Assembly (NCBI GenBank): GCA_029054245.1
Contig: JAIDFQ010000006.1
Span: 1-64,000, forward strand
Origin: Lachnospiraceae bacterium
GTDB lineage: Bacteria > Bacillota > Clostridia > Lachnospirales > Lachnospiraceae
Reading direction: 5' to 3'
Length of the DNA: 64,000 nt
The position numbers and the translations under genes are program-made. Positions 7,235 through 17,290 of the stretch are shown here, piece by piece (position 1 is the first letter of the stretch; the number at the start of each line of letters is the position of its first letter). The notes beneath the pieces were generated by a model, which ran no database searches, had not been told where the DNA came from, and saw only the letters and a list, made by a program, of their open reading frames with translations.

Positions 7235-8290
7235 TCAGTACGGAATTTGTATTGTAACTTTCGCTCCGCCCTCAACAGCAGAATTTTCTAAAATGATTTT
7301 CCCCTTGTGTTTTTTTGCTATGGATGCTGCCACATATAGGCCGATACCATAATGAGCTTTTGAGTTTCGGCTGTCATCATCCATAAAGAATTGTTCTGTT
7401 GCATGTTTTAAGGCTTCGTCAGAAAATCCTTTCCCGGTATCTGTAATCAGAAAAGAAAGTTCGTTGTTATTCTCCCATATTTCAAAAGTAACATTTCCCC
7501 CTTGCGGGGTGTGTTCCACTGCGTTTGAAAACACATTGACAAGCATCCTTATAAGCAGATCAAGGTCTGCACATAGTTCTGCATCTGTAAGGAGCTGTTC
7601 TCAATGTATTCCGCACACTCCCTCTGTTCAGTTGAAAGGGAAGTGTCAAAAAGCAGCTCCGTATTGCCGCGGATAATAGTAAGCGGTGTTTTCAGATCGT
7701 GCGCTAAAGCGGAAAGCTGTTCCTGCCGCATTTTGTCGTCATACCACTGCCTGGAAAGAGACTGACGTAGTGCAAGCCTCATGTGATCGAGCGCATCCAA
7801 TGCCCGATCCACTTCAAACAACCTGCTTTTTTGAATCTCAAAACCCAGATCCTGCTGCTCAATTTTTTGAACGACAGTCAGTAGTTTATCAATCTTTCTT
7901 CCAAGATATTTCCCGAAAATAAAAGATATAACGATTAAAGAGAGCAGAACTTCCAGCAGGATAATGATGATCAAAAGCAGGTCAGCAGACGGGAAGATAC
8001 TTCTTAGTGCACTATTTCCAAATTGAGCCGTCATGCGGTATCTCAAAATTAGAACTTCTTCTTCCCGGTCAATGACAGAATAAAGATACGGATTGTCACT
8101 CATCCGACCATTTTCAATATAGGTATTCCAGACGAGGGTGCTGTCCGCCTGGTCAATGGAGCCGCCTGCGTACTGTCCGTCTTTTGTGTATAAAACATAC
8201 TCACAGAGATACGGTATATCAGATTCCTCAATCCGCCGGGTTGATTGCAGATTATCTTTTTCCCTTTCTACTGCGGTACTTATGCTTGTC
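7235..8290 (-). pseudogene. Lantibiotic-type sensor histidine kinase, N-terminal and internal deletions
   Basis: Two frames make up one broken kinase. The 5' part keeps an extracellular sensor segment, a membrane helix (LLLIIIILLEVLLSLIVISF), HAMP-like linker and the H-box (LSALAHDLKTPLTIIRGNTE). It ends at a stop (YVQTLICL) near 7550. In another frame the 3' part resumes with the N-box (FSNAVEHTPQGG), G1 (DTGKGFSDE) and G2 (YGIGLYVA). About 50 residues between H-box and N-box are missing, and this deletion causes the frameshift near 7545-7555. The first membrane helix and start are also gone, fused to the response regulator. It cannot be functional. Confidence 0.8.
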
Positions 8291-8845
8291 AGCGGATTCC
8301 CCATCAAAGCCAAAAACAGCTTCATAAATTTGTTCTCTCGTAAACGTCTGTCCGTGATGAAGTGCCAGATATTCGCAGATTTCATACTCACTTTTCGTCA
8401 GTGGAAGTTTCTGCCCCTGTGCCTCCGCTTCTTTGGCATTGTTCTGAAACACCAAGCCGGAAATAGAAAAGGAATTTTTCTTCTCCCTTGTATCACGCCG
8501 CAAGTGGGCATTTACTCTCGCCCGAAGCTCAGCCGTTCCAAACGGCTTTGTAATGTAATCATCAGCGCCAAGCCCTAATCCACGCACAATATCAGCCTCT
8601 TGTATTTTTGCCGTCAGAAAAATAATGGGACAATCTACATGGGAACGAATCTGTCGGCAAAGTTCAAACCCGTCCAGTCCTGGCATCATAATGTCCAGCA
8701 GAATGAGATCATATCTAGAAAAGTTCATATTAAGGGCTGTACCTGCATCTGATATAAGGCTGATAAAGTGTTAGTCTTTTTCCAGCACCCGCCGAATCAA
8801 CTGAAGCATTGCAGGCTCGTCATCTACCACTAAGATATGTGCCAT
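8285..8845 (-). pseudogene. OmpR-type response regulator with nonsense codon and lost C-terminus
   Basis: The ATG at 8843-8845 starts MAHILVVDDEPAMLQ, but codon 25 (8771-8773) is TAA; the frame then continues correctly (YDLILLDIMMPGLDG with the phosphorylated Asp, and TKPF). The winged-helix output domain is entered (LTKSEYEICEYLA, FTREQIYEAVFGFDGES) and then lost: about 40 residues, including the recognition helix, are deleted, and the frame runs into kinase DNA to a stop at 8252. A probable CAA-to-TAA change plus a deletion mark it as a pseudogene. Confidence 0.8.
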
Positions 8846-8910
8846 TGTTCCACTCCTTTTTTAAGTGTATATCATTTTGCCCCAAACAGTGTCAGGGCAA
8901 GACCCTCACT

Positions 8911-9641
8911 TCAATCAGAAGATGCTCCACTATATCGTGAAAACCAACATCCCATTAAGCCTATTATACCACAGGTGACAACGGTGCAGAAAATAATCCC
9001 TATCCGGTTTTCGATATTTCCCGCAGGCAGCAAATTGAACAGGTATGTCAAGGTGCTTTCTGTAAAGCGTACCCCCAGACCATGCGGAATCATATATCAC
9101 AGTCCAGTACCAGACTTGTTTGAAGAAGTGCTGACAGAAGACTTCCAATTACACCGATACTTATTCCGAAGTTTCTTCCAAAGCGGAACGCTAAAATCAG
9201 ATGCAGTCCGTACATCATAATATTGCTTACCCAAAGTACAATCGGAATTAAAACAAAGAATCTTACTGGAAGTTGAGTTCCTGTCATATAGGAAAATGGA
9301 ACCCCAAATAAAACAGTGCTGAGTGCAGCGGAAAACAGGCCCGCTAAAAGCAGGATAACTAATGCCTCCGTTTTTCCGAGCCAGATCTTATCGAACCGTA
9401 CAGGCAGGCAGATTATATTCTGCATCCCGTTTTTTTCCTCCCGTACAATCATGCTTGCAGAACATAATGAAACTACAATCGGCAGAATCATAGAATACCA
9501 CCAGTTGTATGCCGAAAGCTGAACATAGCTGCCGCTTAGCAGATACCCCAGCAGCAATATAACCAACGGAGCCAAAAATACCAGCTTCATGGAAAAAGTA
9601 TGGCGCATTTTCAGTAGTTCAGAGCGAATGATACCAAGCAT
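8911..9641 (-). pseudogene. LanE-type ABC permease, frameshifted
   Basis: The frame from 9641 encodes a hydrophobic permease of the lantibiotic-immunity ABC-2 type (MLGIIRSELLKMRHTFSMKL start, several membrane helices, SASMIVREEKNGMQN). It stops early at 9090 after LLSALLQT. The missing C-terminal part lies in a second frame (WYWTVIYDSAWSG) and a third (VRFTESTLTYLFNLLPAGN to GASSD at 8911). So there are at least two frame changes near 9085-9125. The partner permease LanG, usually next, is absent. Confidence 0.75.
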
Positions 9642-9644
9642 AAA

Positions 9645-10109
9645 TCAGCCCTCCTCTCTGGTGCTGCCAACAACTTCCATAAAGATGCATTCCAGATCTG
9701 CATCTTTGTGGATCTCGCCTTCATAGCCCAGCTTTCCATTTGAGATAATACCGATATGATCTGCAATCAGCTCAACCTCAGACAAAATATGACTGGATAA
9801 AATAACAGTAATCCCCTTCGCCGGAAAAGAACGGATCAGCTCACGCAGATCCTGAATACCGATAGGGTCTAATCCGTTTGTCGGCTCATCAAGAATCAGA
9901 AGTTTAGGATGGGTCAATAATGCAAGTGCTATTCCAAGTCTTTGTTTCATGCCTAAAGAAAACTGTCCTGCTTTCTTTTTTCCCGTATTGGTTAATTCTG
10001 TTGTTTTCAAAATTATGCCCATAATCTGCATATCCTTTCTATATATTGTTATAGGAAGAATAACAGGTAATTTTGTAGATTTCATAAAGATACAGATAAT
10101 TTGTATCAA
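9645..10109 (-). pseudogene. LanF-type ABC ATPase, N-terminally truncated
   Basis: The 154-codon frame keeps the ABC signature (FSLGMKQRLGIALALL), Walker B (LLILDEPTNGLDP) and switch His (ILSSHILSEVE). The first half, including Walker A and the Q-loop, is missing; recognisable homology starts only near 10014 (NTGKKKAGQFS). The order ATPase, permease, regulator, kinase on one strand is the usual LanFEG-RK immunity layout. The 281 bases beyond it (10110-10390) hold no gene, only the att candidate and a hairpin. Confidence 0.75.
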
Positions 10110-10182
10110 TCACCCCTCTATCAGCGGTATCAAAAAGCCAAAAAAAGAGAGGCTCACCAGTTGCCCCGATGAACCCCTCCAA

Positions 10183-10206
10183 GCTTGAAAACCCTTGATT
10201 TCAAGC
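10183..10206. other. Candidate tyrosine-recombinase attachment core
   Basis: GCTTGAAA (10183-10190) and TTTCAAGC (10199-10206) are perfect 8-base inverted arms around an 8-base centre. This is the classic core-site geometry of tyrosine recombinases. A 15/16 match to one arm plus centre lies next to the integrase at 7056-7071. The site is 185 bases beyond the ppdK stop, at the edge between accessory and core DNA. Confidence 0.5.
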
Positions 10207-10307
10207 CATTTCTCTATACTTTCGCCAAATCGTTTTCTACTCCGCCATGCCGCCCTCCATTCCGCTTCGCTTCATGTCGGTCGCGGGCTTCGCCCTATGC
10301 ATCCATC

Positions 10308-10351
10308 AGGATAAATACTTCGGTGAGCAAGCTCCCCTCCGCCTTTATCCT
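10308..10351 (-). other. Hairpin downstream of ppdK
   Basis: AGGATAAA (10308-10315) pairs with TTTATCCT (10344-10351) around a smaller GAGC/GCTC stem. It lies 40 bases beyond the ppdK stop on the minus strand. It lacks a T-run, so it may stabilise the 3' end or act as a weak terminator. Confidence 0.3.
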
Positions 10352-10390
10352 TCTGTCTGCGCATAGCTCATTACCAACGCGCATATGGCA

Positions 10391-13009
10391 TCAATTTAAG
10401 ATAGCCGCCTGTGCTGCCGCCAATCGTGCAATCGGCACTCTAAACGGCGAGCAGGACACATAGGTAAGTCCAACCTTATGGCAGAACTCAATCGAGGACG
10501 GATCCCCGCCGTGTTCGCCGCAGATACCCATCTTGATATCCGGTCTGGTCTTTCTTCCCTTTTCAGCCGCCAGCTGCACCAGCTGTCCTACACCGCTCTG
10601 ATCCAGTCTTGCAAAGGGATCAGACTCATAAATTTTCTTCTTATAATATTCTCCAAGGAACTTACCTGCATCATCTCTTGAAAAGCCAAAGGTCATCTGC
10701 GTCAGGTCATTTGTACCGAATGAGAAGAATTCTGCCTCTTGTGCAATCTCATCTGCCAGAAGCGCTGCTCTTGGAATCTCAATCATGGTTCCAATACGGT
10801 ACGTGATATCAGAATTCTTTTCTTTCTTAACCTGCTCTGCTGTCTCAACTACAATATCCTTGACATATTTCAATTCCTTCTTCTCGCCAACGAGAGGAAT
10901 CATGATTTCAGGAACAACATCATAACCCTTTTCATTTTTGACTTCGATTGCAGCTTCCATTACCGCGCGGGTCTGCATCTTTGCAATTTCAGGATAAGTT
11001 ACTGCCAACCGACACCCTCTGTGTCCCATCATAGGGTTGAATTCATGCAGGGAATCGCATACCTCCTGAACCTGCTCTGCTGTCATCATCATCTTCACCG
11101 CAAGATCATCTATATCACCTTGGTCAGTAGGCACGAACTCATGAAGTGGAGGGTCGAGGAAACGTATGGTGACCGGTCTTCCTTCCATTACTTCGTAAAG
11201 TGCCTTGAAATCGCCCTTCTGATAAGGAATCAAATCATTTAATGCCTTTTCTCTTTCCTGAACGGTTCTGGAAAGAATCATCTGACGAATCTTAGGGATT
11301 CTGTCCGGCTCAAAAAACATATGCTCTGTACGGCAAAGCCCAATGCCTTCTGCACCGTACTTCACTGCATTTGCTGCATCTGTAGGCGTATCTGCATTGG
11401 TGCGCACCTTTAATTTGCGGAAAGAATCCGCCCATTCCATGATTCTTTCAAAGTTGCCACTGATAGAAGCTTCCTGGGTCTTGATGTCGCCATCATAAAT
11501 CTTGCCAGTGGAACCATCTAATGAAATGTAATCACCTTCGTGATATACATGTCCTCCAAGCATAAATACCTTGTCCTCTTCATTGATGGAAATCTCGCCG
11601 CATCCAGATACACAGCAGGTACCCATGCCGCGCGCTACCACTGCTGCATGGGAAGTCATTCCGCCACGGACAGTCAGTATTCCTTCTGCCGCGTGCATTC
11701 CCTCAATGTCTTCAGGGGATGTCTCAAGACGAACCAAAATGACTCTCTCACCATTTTCATGCGCTTCCTTTGCTTCCAATGCGGTAAAGTATACCTTTCC
11801 TGCTGCCGCACCAGGTGAGGCGGGAAGTGCCTGACCGATGACCTCTCCACTCTTTAATGCTTCAGGATCAAAGGTCGGATGTAAAAGCTGATCTAAGGAT
11901 TTGGCCTCTATACGAAGCACTGCCTCTTCCGGCGTAATCTTGCCTTCATCAACCAAGTCACATGCAATCTGCAATGCTGCCTGGGCAGTACGCTTTCCGT
12001 TTCTGGTCTGTAAGAAGAAGAGTTTGCCATTTTCAATGGTAAATTCCATATCCTGCATATCACGATAGTGATTTTCCAGTCTATTTGCAATTTCTATGAA
12101 CTGTGCATAGCATTCCGGAAGATCCTCCTCCAGCTTCGTAATGGGCTGGGGTGTCCTGATACCTGCAACGACATCTTCACCCTGGGCATTAATCAGATAT
12201 TCTCCGTAAATCCCCTTTGCGCCTGTAGACGGATTGCGGGTAAATGCAACACCAGTACCAGATGTATTTCCCATATTGCCAAATACCATTGCCTGTACGT
12301 TTACAGCTGTTCCCCAGTCACCGGGAATATCATTCATCCTGCGGTATACGATTGCTCTCTCATTGTCCCAGGAACGGAATACAGCTTTTACAGCTTCCAT
12401 CAACTGAGTCTTGGGATCCTGTGGGAAATCCTGTCCCATTTTATCCTTATAGACTGCCTTAAATCTAACAATCACTTCCTTTAAATCTTCTGCAGTCAGA
12501 TCTGTATCAAATTTAGCGCCCTTTCCTTCTTTGATTTCATCCAATATTCTTTCAAAGAAAGATTTTGGTATTTCCATTACCACGTCTGAAAACATCTGAA
12601 TAAATCTTCTGTAGGAGTCATATGCGAAGCGTGGATTGCCAGTCTTAGCTGCAAATCCCTCTACCGCTACATCGTTAAGACCCAGGTTTAAGATGGTGTC
12701 CATCATACCCGGCATAGATGCTCTTGCACCAGAACGGACAGATACAAGAAGAGGATTTTCTGTATCACCGAACTTCTTTTCCTGCTTTTCTTCTAACTGG
12801 GATAACGCAGTGAAAATCTGTTCCTTGATTTCGTCTGAAATCTGTTTCCCTTTTGCATAATAGTCTGTACATGCTTCCGTTGTTACTGTGAAGCCTTGAG
12901 GAATCGGCAGACCTAAGTTGGTCATCTCTGCCAGATTAGCGCCCTTACCGCCTAACAGGTTGCGCATATCGGCACTTCCCTCTTCAAAAGAATAAACCCA
13001 TTTTGCCAT
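10391..13009 (-). CDS. ppdK: Pyruvate, phosphate dikinase
   Basis: An 872-residue enzyme of normal family length, interconverting pyruvate + ATP + phosphate and PEP + AMP + pyrophosphate. It gives clostridia a PPi-linked step in glycolysis. The N-terminal ATP-grasp domain begins KWVYSFEEGS and GGKGANLAEMTNLGLPIPQG; the swivelling phosphohistidine domain has GGMTSHAAVVARGMG; the C-terminal PEP/pyruvate barrel has GICGEHGGDPSS. GAGGGAG precedes the ATG. It stands alone, 227 bases from the next gene upstream, and is the first core gene beyond the accessory island. Confidence 0.97.
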   Translation of the reverse strand: MAKWVYSFEEGSADMRNLLGGKGANLAEMTNLGLPIPQGFTVTTEACTDYYAKGKQISDEIKEQIFTALSQLEEKQEKKFGDTENPLLVSVRSGARASMPGMMDTILNLGLNDVAVEGFAAKTGNPRFAYDSYRRFIQMFSDVVMEIPKSFFERILDEIKEGKGAKFDTDLTAEDLKEVIVRFKAVYKDKMGQDFPQDPKTQLMEAVKAVFRSWDNERAIVYRRMNDIPGDWGTAVNVQAMVFGNMGNTSGTGVAFTRNPSTGAKGIYGEYLINAQGEDVVAGIRTPQPITKLEEDLPECYAQFIEIANRLENHYRDMQDMEFTIENGKLFFLQTRNGKRTAQAALQIACDLVDEGKITPEEAVLRIEAKSLDQLLHPTFDPEALKSGEVIGQALPASPGAAAGKVYFTALEAKEAHENGERVILVRLETSPEDIEGMHAAEGILTVRGGMTSHAAVVARGMGTCCVSGCGEISINEEDKVFMLGGHVYHEGDYISLDGSTGKIYDGDIKTQEASISGNFERIMEWADSFRKLKVRTNADTPTDAANAVKYGAEGIGLCRTEHMFFEPDRIPKIRQMILSRTVQEREKALNDLIPYQKGDFKALYEVMEGRPVTIRFLDPPLHEFVPTDQGDIDDLAVKMMMTAEQVQEVCDSLHEFNPMMGHRGCRLAVTYPEIAKMQTRAVMEAAIEVKNEKGYDVVPEIMIPLVGEKKELKYVKDIVVETAEQVKKEKNSDITYRIGTMIEIPRAALLADEIAQEAEFFSFGTNDLTQMTFGFSRDDAGKFLGEYYKKKIYESDPFARLDQSGVGQLVQLAAEKGRKTRPDIKMGICGEHGGDPSSIEFCHKVGLTYVSCSPFRVPIARLAAAQAAILN

Positions 13010-13236
13010 ACTCTTTTTCTCCCTCTTTTATTTTTGGACAACAAAAAATGTGCCATCCTTTTTCTAAATATTGGATAAAGCCCCAACTTTATCCTTATTC
13101 GCATATTATAACATACCATTGTCAAACATGCACTATTTTTTTGCATAACTCATGTGGTTTTTTGGTTACTGTTCACACGGTGCTGTACGCTGCGCCATTC
13201 TTCATCCGGTCAAAACGTTAATGATCTACACAATGA

Positions 13237-14070
13237 TTAATTTTTACACTTATCTGGTATAAATGAATCAAAAATGAAAATATCAAATTTATCTCTTGCA
13301 GCATCCAATTCCTCCTGGCTCCTTATCGTCCAGGCAACTGCCATATTCTTATATAGACTGCGGCATAATCTTCTTGCCGGAACAGAAGCATATTTATGGT
13401 TATATGCCACAAAATCAGGCTTTGTCATCCAATTTACCATAAGATTCTGCAATATCATGTGTAAAAATCCTTTAAATTCACCTGATTTTACAAATCCATC
13501 AGAAAGCTGTCCCCTCACCACATTATTTCCATATCTCCTGTACCACAAAAGTACCAGTGGATTAAACGACTCAATGCAGTAAAGTCCCTTATATCCCTTA
13601 AGCAGGTTATCCACTGCCGGACAGACAGTCAAATCCATCCATTCTACCTTCAGTTCCACAATCAGAGGTACTTTTCCGTTAACCAGTTTAAGCACATCTT
13701 CAAACTTAGGAATCGTCTCTTTACTTTCGCAGAGCTTAAACTCCTTTAATTCCTGCCATGTATAATCGCACACCTTCCCCGGCTTATTACAGATTCTATC
13801 AAGCGTAAAATCATGAAACACCACCGGAACACCATCTTTGCTGGTCTGGACATCCAGTTCAATACCGTACCCTTCTTTTACTGCTTTTTTAAATGCTTCC
13901 AATGAATTCTCCGGCGCCGCCGAGGCATTGTCATGAAGCCCCCTGTGTGCATAATATACACCCAGAAAATCCTTCCGCGCCTTTCTGTGACTCAGCCTTG
14001 GCATGATTGCCAGTAAATACAAAAGCCAAAGGGATACTATAACAATAATTACTATATATAATGCTGTCAT
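13237..14070 (-). CDS. Membrane-anchored glycerophosphodiester phosphodiesterase
   Basis: A 277-residue protein with one N-terminal membrane helix (residues 3-24) followed by a GDPD TIM-barrel. The catalytic signature is complete: YAHRGLHDN, PENSLEAF, GIELDVQTSKDG and VVFHDFTLDR provide the His pair and metal-binding Glu/Asp. The enzyme splits glycerophosphodiesters, from phospholipid or teichoic-acid turnover, into glycerol-3-phosphate and an alcohol. It follows the MFS gene on the same strand by 43 bases, so the two may be co-transcribed. Confidence 0.9.
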   Translation of the reverse strand: MTALYIVIIVIVSLWLLYLLAIMPRLSHRKARKDFLGVYYAHRGLHDNASAAPENSLEAFKKAVKEGYGIELDVQTSKDGVPVVFHDFTLDRICNKPGKVCDYTWQELKEFKLCESKETIPKFEDVLKLVNGKVPLIVELKVEWMDLTVCPAVDNLLKGYKGLYCIESFNPLVLLWYRRYGNNVVRGQLSDGFVKSGEFKGFLHMILQNLMVNWMTKPDFVAYNHKYASVPARRLCRSLYKNMAVAWTIRSQEELDAARDKFDIFIFDSFIPDKCKN

Positions 14071-14113
14071 TTTTATTCACCTGTTTTTAAATTTTCTTCC
14101 GTACGGTCTTATT

Positions 14114-15424
14114 TTAATCATCTACATCGAAATGTTCAAGTACACTTTTCTTCTTATCCGGTCTGGCATCTCCATGATGCACCTGCAGCATGGTCAGGAA
14201 CGCCGCTGCAGAAAAAAACAACGCATACGGGAACAATGTCTTATAAGAAACATTCTCCAACAGGAATCCTGACAAAATCGGCGTAAAAATCTGCGCTGTC
14301 ATGGAAAACGTATAATACGTACCTGTAAACTTGCCGATATCACAGCCTTTACTCATTTCCACGATCATCGGATAAGAATTCACATTGATTGCCGCCCATC
14401 CGATTCCGATAACAGCAAATGCAATATTGATGACCGGATGATATGCATTGGCAAAAATGGCTGCAAAATAACAGATGCTCATCATCACGACGCCGCCCAA
14501 GATAGTCTTTTTCCTGCCAATTCTGCTGGAAATATTGCCAATCGGTATATAACTTATGATTGCAGCGATTGTTGCCACCATCAGACAATCTGCAAATCCG
14601 CCGCCTTCCATCTTCCATACCACCTTTGTGTATCTGGAAAAAGCAGTCGTAACGGCGTTGTACGCCGTAAACCACAGAAATATGGAAACTAAAAGGAATA
14701 TCATGCTTAATTTTACCTCTTTGGGCATGGGGGCTTTTTCTCCCCGATCCGCCTGTGCAATATCTTCCGTCTCCACGATAACGCCGGCACTTTCCTCATA
14801 CGCTTTCACCTCGGCATCCACCTTTGCTTTGACTTTCTTTTCACTGATCGTGATGACAAGAACGCCAACCGATATAATCATAAGCGCCGCCACACTTATA
14901 AACAACGGCATATAATCGGGATGCTCCCCTTTTCCCACCAGCAGTTTTATCATGATCAATGTGTAAACGCCGCCTACGGCTCCCATCAGGTTAATGATTG
15001 CATTTCCCTTGCTCCTTAATTTGTTGGGCGTTAGATCAGGCATGAGCGCAACTGCTGGCGAACGATACAGTCCCATGGATATTAAAAGGGCAAACAAAGC
15101 CCCCACGAAAAGCACCAGATTCACCGTCTTATCAGCCACAGGAAGCATCATCAGAAAGATTACGGCAAGAATAGTCCCCGCTGTGATAAACGGCATCCTC
15201 TTGCCCATTTTCGTGTCCACCTTATCGGAAATGCTTCCAAAAATCGGAAGCAAAAACAGGGCAAGCACGTTGTCTGCTGCCATGATGACCCCCGTGATGG
15301 TCTCACCAAGTCCAAAAGTCCCCTGCAAAATAAGGGGTATAATGTTATCATACATCTGCCAAAATGCACTGATCGATAGAAATGCCAGTCCAATCAAAAA
15401 AGTTCTCCTATAATTTAATTTCAT
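14114..15424 (-). CDS. MFS transporter (GPH/SLC45-like)
   Basis: A 436-residue carrier with about twelve membrane helices. FGSISDKVDTKMGKRMPFI between helices 2 and 3 is the major-facilitator motif A as seen in the glycoside-cation (GPH) and SLC45 groups, suggesting a sugar substrate. A charged loop of about 50 residues separates the two halves. The ATG at 15424 (MKLNYRR) is chosen because AAGAAAGGG lies six bases upstream; the frame stays open further to 15478. The substrate is not known. Confidence 0.8.
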   Translation of the reverse strand: MKLNYRRTFLIGLAFLSISAFWQMYDNIIPLILQGTFGLGETITGVIMAADNVLALFLLPIFGSISDKVDTKMGKRMPFITAGTILAVIFLMMLPVADKTVNLVLFVGALFALLISMGLYRSPAVALMPDLTPNKLRSKGNAIINLMGAVGGVYTLIMIKLLVGKGEHPDYMPLFISVAALMIISVGVLVITISEKKVKAKVDAEVKAYEESAGVIVETEDIAQADRGEKAPMPKEVKLSMIFLLVSIFLWFTAYNAVTTAFSRYTKVVWKMEGGGFADCLMVATIAAIISYIPIGNISSRIGRKKTILGGVVMMSICYFAAIFANAYHPVINIAFAVIGIGWAAINVNSYPMIVEMSKGCDIGKFTGTYYTFSMTAQIFTPILSGFLLENVSYKTLFPYALFFSAAAFLTMLQVHHGDARPDKKKSVLEHFDVDD

Positions 15425-15532
15425 GTCCATCCCTTTCTTTAATATAAAGTGTGTCCTTCTCCTGACAATCATAATCATATAATTATTCTAACATTGAATA
15501 CAGCAAGAAACCATCCTATTTCCATAAATTCC

Positions 15533-15560
15533 TTGCAAATTCCGTAATTTCCTGTAAAAT
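15533..15560 (+). promoter_or_regulatory. Promoter of the ABC-F gene
   Basis: TTGCAA (15533-15538), 16 bases, TAAAAT (15555-15560), about 50 bases ahead of the ATG at 15615, which has GAGAGGAG upstream. Confidence 0.5.
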
Positions 15561-15614
15561 AGGTAACTGTGAACAGACAATTATGTATTATGTATCGAGA
15601 GGAGTTTATCAACT

Positions 15615-17252
15615 ATGATCAGTGCAAACAATGTAACATACAGAGTTGGAAAAAAAGCTTTATTTGAAGATGTCAATATCAAATTCACCGAAGGGAACTG
15701 CTACGGTCTGATTGGTGCCAACGGCGCCGGCAAATCCACCTTTTTAAAGATTCTCTCCGGTCAGCTCGAAACTACCAATGGAGATATCACGATCACCCCA
15801 GGTCAGCGTCTTTCCGTGCTGGAACAGGATCATTTCAAATACGATGCATATCCTGTCATGGATGTAGTCATCATGGGAAATGAACGCCTGTACCAGATTA
15901 TGAAAGAAAAAGATGCAATTTATGCAAAAGAAGATTTCACAGACGAAGACGGCATCCGGGCAAGCGAACTGGAAGCGGAATTTGCTGAAATGGACGGCTG
16001 GGAAGCGGAGTCTAACGCAGCCATGCTGTTAAACGGTCTGGGCATTGAAACCGCCTTTCACTATTCTGTGATGAAGGACTTAAACGGCAACGAAAAAGTG
16101 AAAGTCCTCCTTGCAAAGGCGCTTTTCGGCAATCCAGACATTCTGCTTTTAGATGAGCCTACCAACCACTTAGATTTAGATGCCATCGCCTGGCTGGAAG
16201 AATTTTTGATCAACTTTGAAAATACTGTGATTGTGGTGTCCCACGACCGTTATTTCCTGAACAAGGTCTGTACCCATACCGCCGATATCGATTACGGCAA
16301 GATTCAGCTCTATGCTGGCAACTATGATTTCTGGTATGAATCCAGCCAGCTTCTGATTAAGCAGATGAAAGAAGCTAACAAGAAAAAAGAAGAAAAAATC
16401 AAGGAACTGCAGGAATTCATTTCCCGTTTCTCCGCCAATGCTTCCAAATCCAAGCAGGCAACCTCCAGGAAACGTGCCCTTGAAAAAATCGAACTGGATG
16501 AGATCAAACCTTCCAGCCGTAAATATCCTTATATCGACTTCCGCCCTGAACGAGAAATTGGCAATGAGGTTTTATCGGTGGATGGCATTTCCAAAACCAT
16601 CAACGGGGAAAAGGTTTTAAATCAGGTTTCTTTCATTGTGGGACATGACGACAAAATTGCTTTTGTAGGCGGCAATGAGCTTGCCAAGACTACACTTTTC
16701 CAGATTTTAATGGGTGAAATAGAGCCCGATGAAGGCAGCTTTAAATGGGGCGTCACAACATCCCAGGCATATTTCCCCAAGGATAACACTAAAGAATTTG
16801 ACAACGATTATACCATCGTGGACTGGCTTACAGGCTACTCTCCCGTCAAGGACGTTACCTATGTCCGCGGCTTTTTAGGACGTATGCTTTTTGCCGGTGA
16901 AGACGGCGTCAAAAAAGTGAAGGTGCTCTCTGGAGGTGAAAAGGTCCGCTGCCTATTGTCCAAAATGATGATCAGCGGCGCTAACTGCCTGATTTTAGAC
17001 GAGCCCACCAACCACTTGGATATGGAATCCATCACGGCTCTAAATAATGGTTTGATCAAATTCCCTGGTGTCGCTCTTTTTGCCTGCCATGATCATCAGT
17101 TTGTACAGACCACCGCCAACCGCATCATGGAGCTTCTTCCCGACGGCAGTCTGATCGACAAGATCACCACCTACGATGAATATCTGGAAAGCGATGAGAT
17201 GGCTAGAAAACGCACCGTTTACACAAAGCAGGCTGAAGAAGATGAAAATTAA
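15615..17252 (+). CDS. ABC-F ATPase (YbiT-like), one ATP site degenerate
   Basis: A 545-residue soluble protein with two ABC domains and no membrane segments. ABC-F proteins act on the ribosome E site. NBD1 has a normal Walker A (GANGAGKSTFLK) and Walker B (LLLDEPTNHLDLD), but its signature is LNGNEKV. NBD2 has a normal signature (LSGGEKV) and Walker B, but its Walker A reads GGNELAKTT. Because each ATP site combines Walker A of one domain with the signature of the other, one site is canonical and the other doubly altered. The linker between domains is charged and helical. Confidence 0.92.
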   Translation: MISANNVTYRVGKKALFEDVNIKFTEGNCYGLIGANGAGKSTFLKILSGQLETTNGDITITPGQRLSVLEQDHFKYDAYPVMDVVIMGNERLYQIMKEKDAIYAKEDFTDEDGIRASELEAEFAEMDGWEAESNAAMLLNGLGIETAFHYSVMKDLNGNEKVKVLLAKALFGNPDILLLDEPTNHLDLDAIAWLEEFLINFENTVIVVSHDRYFLNKVCTHTADIDYGKIQLYAGNYDFWYESSQLLIKQMKEANKKKEEKIKELQEFISRFSANASKSKQATSRKRALEKIELDEIKPSSRKYPYIDFRPEREIGNEVLSVDGISKTINGEKVLNQVSFIVGHDDKIAFVGGNELAKTTLFQILMGEIEPDEGSFKWGVTTSQAYFPKDNTKEFDNDYTIVDWLTGYSPVKDVTYVRGFLGRMLFAGEDGVKKVKVLSGGEKVRCLLSKMMISGANCLILDEPTNHLDMESITALNNGLIKFPGVALFACHDHQFVQTTANRIMELLPDGSLIDKITTYDEYLESDEMARKRTVYTKQAEEDEN

Positions 17253-17290
17253 CACATCAGCTTCACTATTACAAATTAATTGGAGTTTTT

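Noticed and set aside
9949-10188. Plus-strand frame opposite the LanF remnant
   Set aside because: It is antisense to conserved ABC ATPase motifs and has no coding signal.
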